Made by a program: the position numbers and the translations under genes. The notes beneath the pieces are model-generated. The model saw nothing but the letters and a program-made list of their open reading frames with translations, had not been told where the DNA came from and searched no databases. This document shows positions 5,024-6,603 of a stretch of DNA of 6,603 bases, piece after piece. Positions within the stretch are counted from its first letter, which is position 1. Each line of letters begins with the position of its first letter. The stretch is from Desulfobacteraceae bacterium (GTDB lineage Bacteria; Desulfobacterota; Desulfobacteria; Desulfobacterales; BuS5), in contig JAUVKE010000148.1 of NCBI GenBank assembly GCA_030592105.1, positions 1 to 6,603 of the forward strand, in the 5' to 3' direction.

Positions 5024-6265
5024 ATGAAAATGATATTTAAAATAATGCTGCTGCTGATAATTACGGCTGCTTTGAATAATTGCGCGGGGCGGTCGGTGAA
5101 CGTAAAACTTCCGGATTGTGACCGCTTGAACAGTGTTGTACCGGAGCCTTTTTATTTTAACATTCAGGATAAAACCATCCGTAATTATCTTGCCGAAACC
5201 GACCCTGACCGATTACCTTTAGATCGTGAACTGGAAATTATCCTGCTGGCAGATCTTGCAGAGGCAAAGAATGAAGAAAATCTTGCAAGGATATTTGACA
5301 ACCTCTGGCAAAAAAATGTAAAAATAAGGGAACTTATTAACAATTCCCAAAAACAGGCAGATCTTATCAGGCCGACCGCAGAGATTTATTATCTTCTGTC
5401 GGCGATTCCCGGGGCGGGCTGGCAAAATGAAACAGCAAACCGGATTTACACCGAAACATTAAAGGATATAAAGCCGGAGCAGATTTCGGGTTATTCCCTC
5501 CATTTTTACACGCTTGCGCTTTTAAAAAATGGAAAATACGATACAGCTTTCCCATTTTTGCTGCGGCTCAAACACTTTGCCGAACCTGCTGCTTATCTGA
5601 AGGATTTAATCATTGCCCTTTCCTTTGCGATTGAAGGTAGAGACTATTCAACCGCTGTTAAAATCATGGAGCAGATATGCATAGCCGGTCTGCAAGATAA
5701 TACACAATTTCCTGACCGGCAAATGTATAATGCAGTCAATGCAATAAAAAATTCCGGTAAAATATCTTTGGCCCAAAGCGCGCTCGCTCCGGTCATTAAG
5801 GAAAACCCAAAGCTTGAAACCTTTATGTTTGCAAAACTGCTTTGCAAAAAAACTGTTCTTAAAGACAAACAAAAACTTGCGGCGCAAAGAAAAATTATAA
5901 TAAAAGCGCAGATTATAGAAGCAGGAAAAGACTCCGATCATATCGACGCAGAACTATCAGGAGCGGTTGACAGCCTGAAAAAAACTCTCAACTATTCAAG
6001 CTTCAGGCTGGTCAGCGAAAAAACATTTTATCTTCACACCGGCAAAACAGGAACAATGCCGCTGCCCGGAGGAAGTAAACTTAAAATTATACCTCAAAAG
6101 ATTACTTCCGAAAACGCAGTAATCGAAGTCTTTATCAAAAAAGAGAGCAGAAAAATTTTCAATACGGTTATTAAAACCGTTGACAAAGGGACAACTATAA
6201 TAGGATGCCCGAAAACAGGGAGCAAAATTATTTTAATCAGATTGATTACTGATATTTTGTTGTGA
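5024..6265 (+). CDS. lipoprotein with helical-repeat region and C-terminal beta domain
   Basis: A 413-residue predicted lipoprotein, starting 3 nt after the transglycosylase stop with AAAGGAG (5009-5015) 8 nt before its ATG. The signal peptide ends in A16-L17-N18-N19-C20-A21-G22; Asn at -1 is unusual for a lipobox, but the position and following AG fit, and Ala at +2 favours the outer membrane. Residues about 65-275 look like paired amphipathic helices (for example ALLKNGKYDTAFPFLLRL and FAIEGRDYSTAVKIMEQI), consistent with a degenerate TPR-like scaffold. Residues 289-413 look like a beta-rich domain, with KTGTMPLPGGSKLKIIP (341-357) and DKGTTIIGCP (387-396) as its turns. I believe related tails occur in other delta-proteobacterial exported proteins but cannot name the family. 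The end is oddly hydrophobic (IILIRLITDILL), which may reflect a changed C-terminus. Confidence 0.8.
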   Translation: MKMIFKIMLLLIITAALNNCAGRSVNVKLPDCDRLNSVVPEPFYFNIQDKTIRNYLAETDPDRLPLDRELEIILLADLAEAKNEENLARIFDNLWQKNVKIRELINNSQKQADLIRPTAEIYYLLSAIPGAGWQNETANRIYTETLKDIKPEQISGYSLHFYTLALLKNGKYDTAFPFLLRLKHFAEPAAYLKDLIIALSFAIEGRDYSTAVKIMEQICIAGLQDNTQFPDRQMYNAVNAIKNSGKISLAQSALAPVIKENPKLETFMFAKLLCKKTVLKDKQKLAAQRKIIIKAQIIEAGKDSDHIDAELSGAVDSLKKTLNYSSFRLVSEKTFYLHTGKTGTMPLPGGSKLKIIPQKITSENAVIEVFIKKESRKIFNTVIKTVDKGTTIIGCPKTGSKIILIRLITDILL

Positions 6266-6273
6266 TAAGTAGA

Positions 6274-6300
6274 TAGGTAGGAAGGTAGAAGGTGGAAGGT
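6274..6300 (+). repeat. purine-rich GAAGGTGG minisatellite-like repeat after the last complete gene
   Basis: Units of TAGGTAG, GAAGGTAG and GAAGGTGG are tandemly arranged 8 nt after the stop codon. It shares the 11-mer GAAGGTGGAAG with the repeat at 2841-2872. No terminator-like hairpin is present. Confidence 0.5.
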
Positions 6301-6326
6301 TTTTATGAGAAATGTATATTTTTTAA

Positions 6327-6360
6327 CTTTTCGTGTTTTCGTACTTTCGTGTTTTCGTGA
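6327..6360 (+). repeat. two 17-nt copies of a CTTTCGTGTTTTCGT repeat
   Basis: 6327-6343 and 6344-6360 are near-identical adjacent copies, differing at about three of 17 positions. Such 'TTTCGTG' strings are, from general knowledge, frequent in intergenic regions of delta-proteobacteria and cyanobacteria. With the purine repeat it fills the 114-nt gap before the truncated gene. Confidence 0.5.
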
Positions 6361-6379
6361 TAAAAAAAGGAGCAAACCA

Positions 6380-6415
6380 ATGAAAAAACGCACATCATTT
6401 TTAATCTTATTATAG
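6380..6415 (+). pseudogene. eighth gene of the operon, truncated by the IS after 11 codons
   Basis: AAGGAGC (6367-6373) lies 6 nt before an ATG that opens MKKRTSFLILL, the charged start and beginning hydrophobic core of a signal peptide or membrane anchor. The next codon is TAG at 6413-6415, supplied by the first bases of the IS end. The strong ribosome site, the signal-like residues and the same strand as the operon argue that this was the next exported or membrane protein of the set. The rest of the gene should lie beyond the far end of this IS copy, or on the far side of the left copy if the segment has inverted. Its function cannot be judged from 11 residues. Confidence 0.6.
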
Positions 6416-6444
6416 CGTATTCCATATGACTTGATATTTATTGC

Positions 6445-6473
6445 TTGACAACCCTATTGCAATAGCTTACAAT
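6445..6473 (+). promoter_or_regulatory. transposase promoter with embedded palindrome, right IS copy
   Basis: TTGACA (6445-6450), a 17-nt spacer and TACAAT (6468-6473) make a near-consensus sigma-70 promoter about 50 nt before the transposase ATG. The perfect palindrome CTATTGCAATAG (6454-6465) fills the spacer and could be a repressor or transposase-binding site. Confidence 0.6.
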
Positions 6474-6524
6474 TTTCGTATAAAATACGGGGATTGTTGC
6501 TAAAAGTTATATGGGGTTGCGCCA

Positions 6525-6603
6525 ATGTCATTTCAAGGTAAAGAATTCACACAAGGTATGAAACAACTCGTAATCAATTTAAAACAATTTAATGATATTG
6601 AGA
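6525..6603 (+). CDS. transposase, N-terminal 26 residues (partial, runs off right edge)
   Basis: ATG at 6525 opens MSFQGKEFTQGMKQLV and stays open to the edge, identical at the protein level to the left copy over the shared part. A weak G-rich ribosome site, GGGG (6513-6516), is 8 nt upstream. The catalytic region is outside the window, so activity of this copy cannot be judged. Confidence 0.65.
   Translation, partial: MSFQGKEFTQGMKQLVINLKQFNDIE

Larger units (their letters stand above)
6411..6603 (+). mobile_element. IS630-like insertion sequence, 5' end (right copy, partial)
   Basis: Reverse-complement twin of the left copy, 191 of 194 positions matching (6410-6603 with 13-206). It starts with the IS end TAGCGTATTCCATATG and runs into the transposase gene. 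TA at 6411-6412 is the likely target dinucleotide. The two copies face outward, with their 5' ends toward the operon and their transposases reading away from it. Confidence 0.8.

Noticed and set aside
6094..6393. 99-codon minus-strand open frame covering the 6266-6379 gap
   Set aside because: It runs through two simple repeats (giving the KHESTKTRK string) and into the end of the 5024 gene, with no ribosome site. Repeat translation, not a gene.

Overview
The window is a seven-gene, same-strand operon-like block (about 714-6265) lying between two partial copies of one insertion sequence (IS) in inverted orientation. The organism looks like a Gram-negative delta-proteobacterium (Desulfobacterota, Desulfobacterales-like). 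The reasons are two lipoprotein signals, a TolR/ExbD-like inner-membrane protein, a murein transglycosylase, a moderately AT-rich base composition, and palindromic 'CCTCGTTCCCA' and purine-rich 'GAAGGTGGAAG' intergenic repeats that I associate with that group from general knowledge. The taxonomic call is inference.

Layout. Positions 1-205 are the 5' end of an IS read leftward: the first 30 codons of a transposase, its promoter and the IS end. Positions 206-421 are the C-terminal remnant of an AAA/DUF4143-type ATPase cut by that IS. Positions 423-529 hold a compound hairpin repeat, followed by an AT-rich leader with a 14-bp palindrome. The genes then run: a secreted protein (714), a Cys-rich lipoprotein (1652), a membrane-anchored helical protein (2310), a MotA/TolQ/ExbB-like channel protein (2873), a TolR/ExbD-like protein with a Pro/Lys-rich linker (3411), a lytic transglycosylase (4211) and a lipoprotein with a helical region plus a C-terminal beta domain (5024). 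After two short repeats an eighth gene starts at 6380 and is cut after 11 codons by the second IS copy (6411-6603), whose transposase reads out of the right edge.

How the genes may work together (inference). The channel and TolR/ExbD-like proteins resemble the ion-driven stator core of Tol, Exb and Mot machines. They sit in one tightly packed transcription unit with a peptidoglycan-cleaving enzyme and with exported proteins that would reach the periplasm and outer membrane. The most economical reading is an envelope-spanning, ion-powered complex that remodels or crosses peptidoglycan. No TolA, TonB, TolB or Pal homologue is visible, so it is not a standard Tol or Ton locus. I do not recognise it as a named system.

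The IS pair makes the block a potential composite transposon or an invertible segment. It has also damaged a gene on each side, so the operon as found here has probably lost its last gene.
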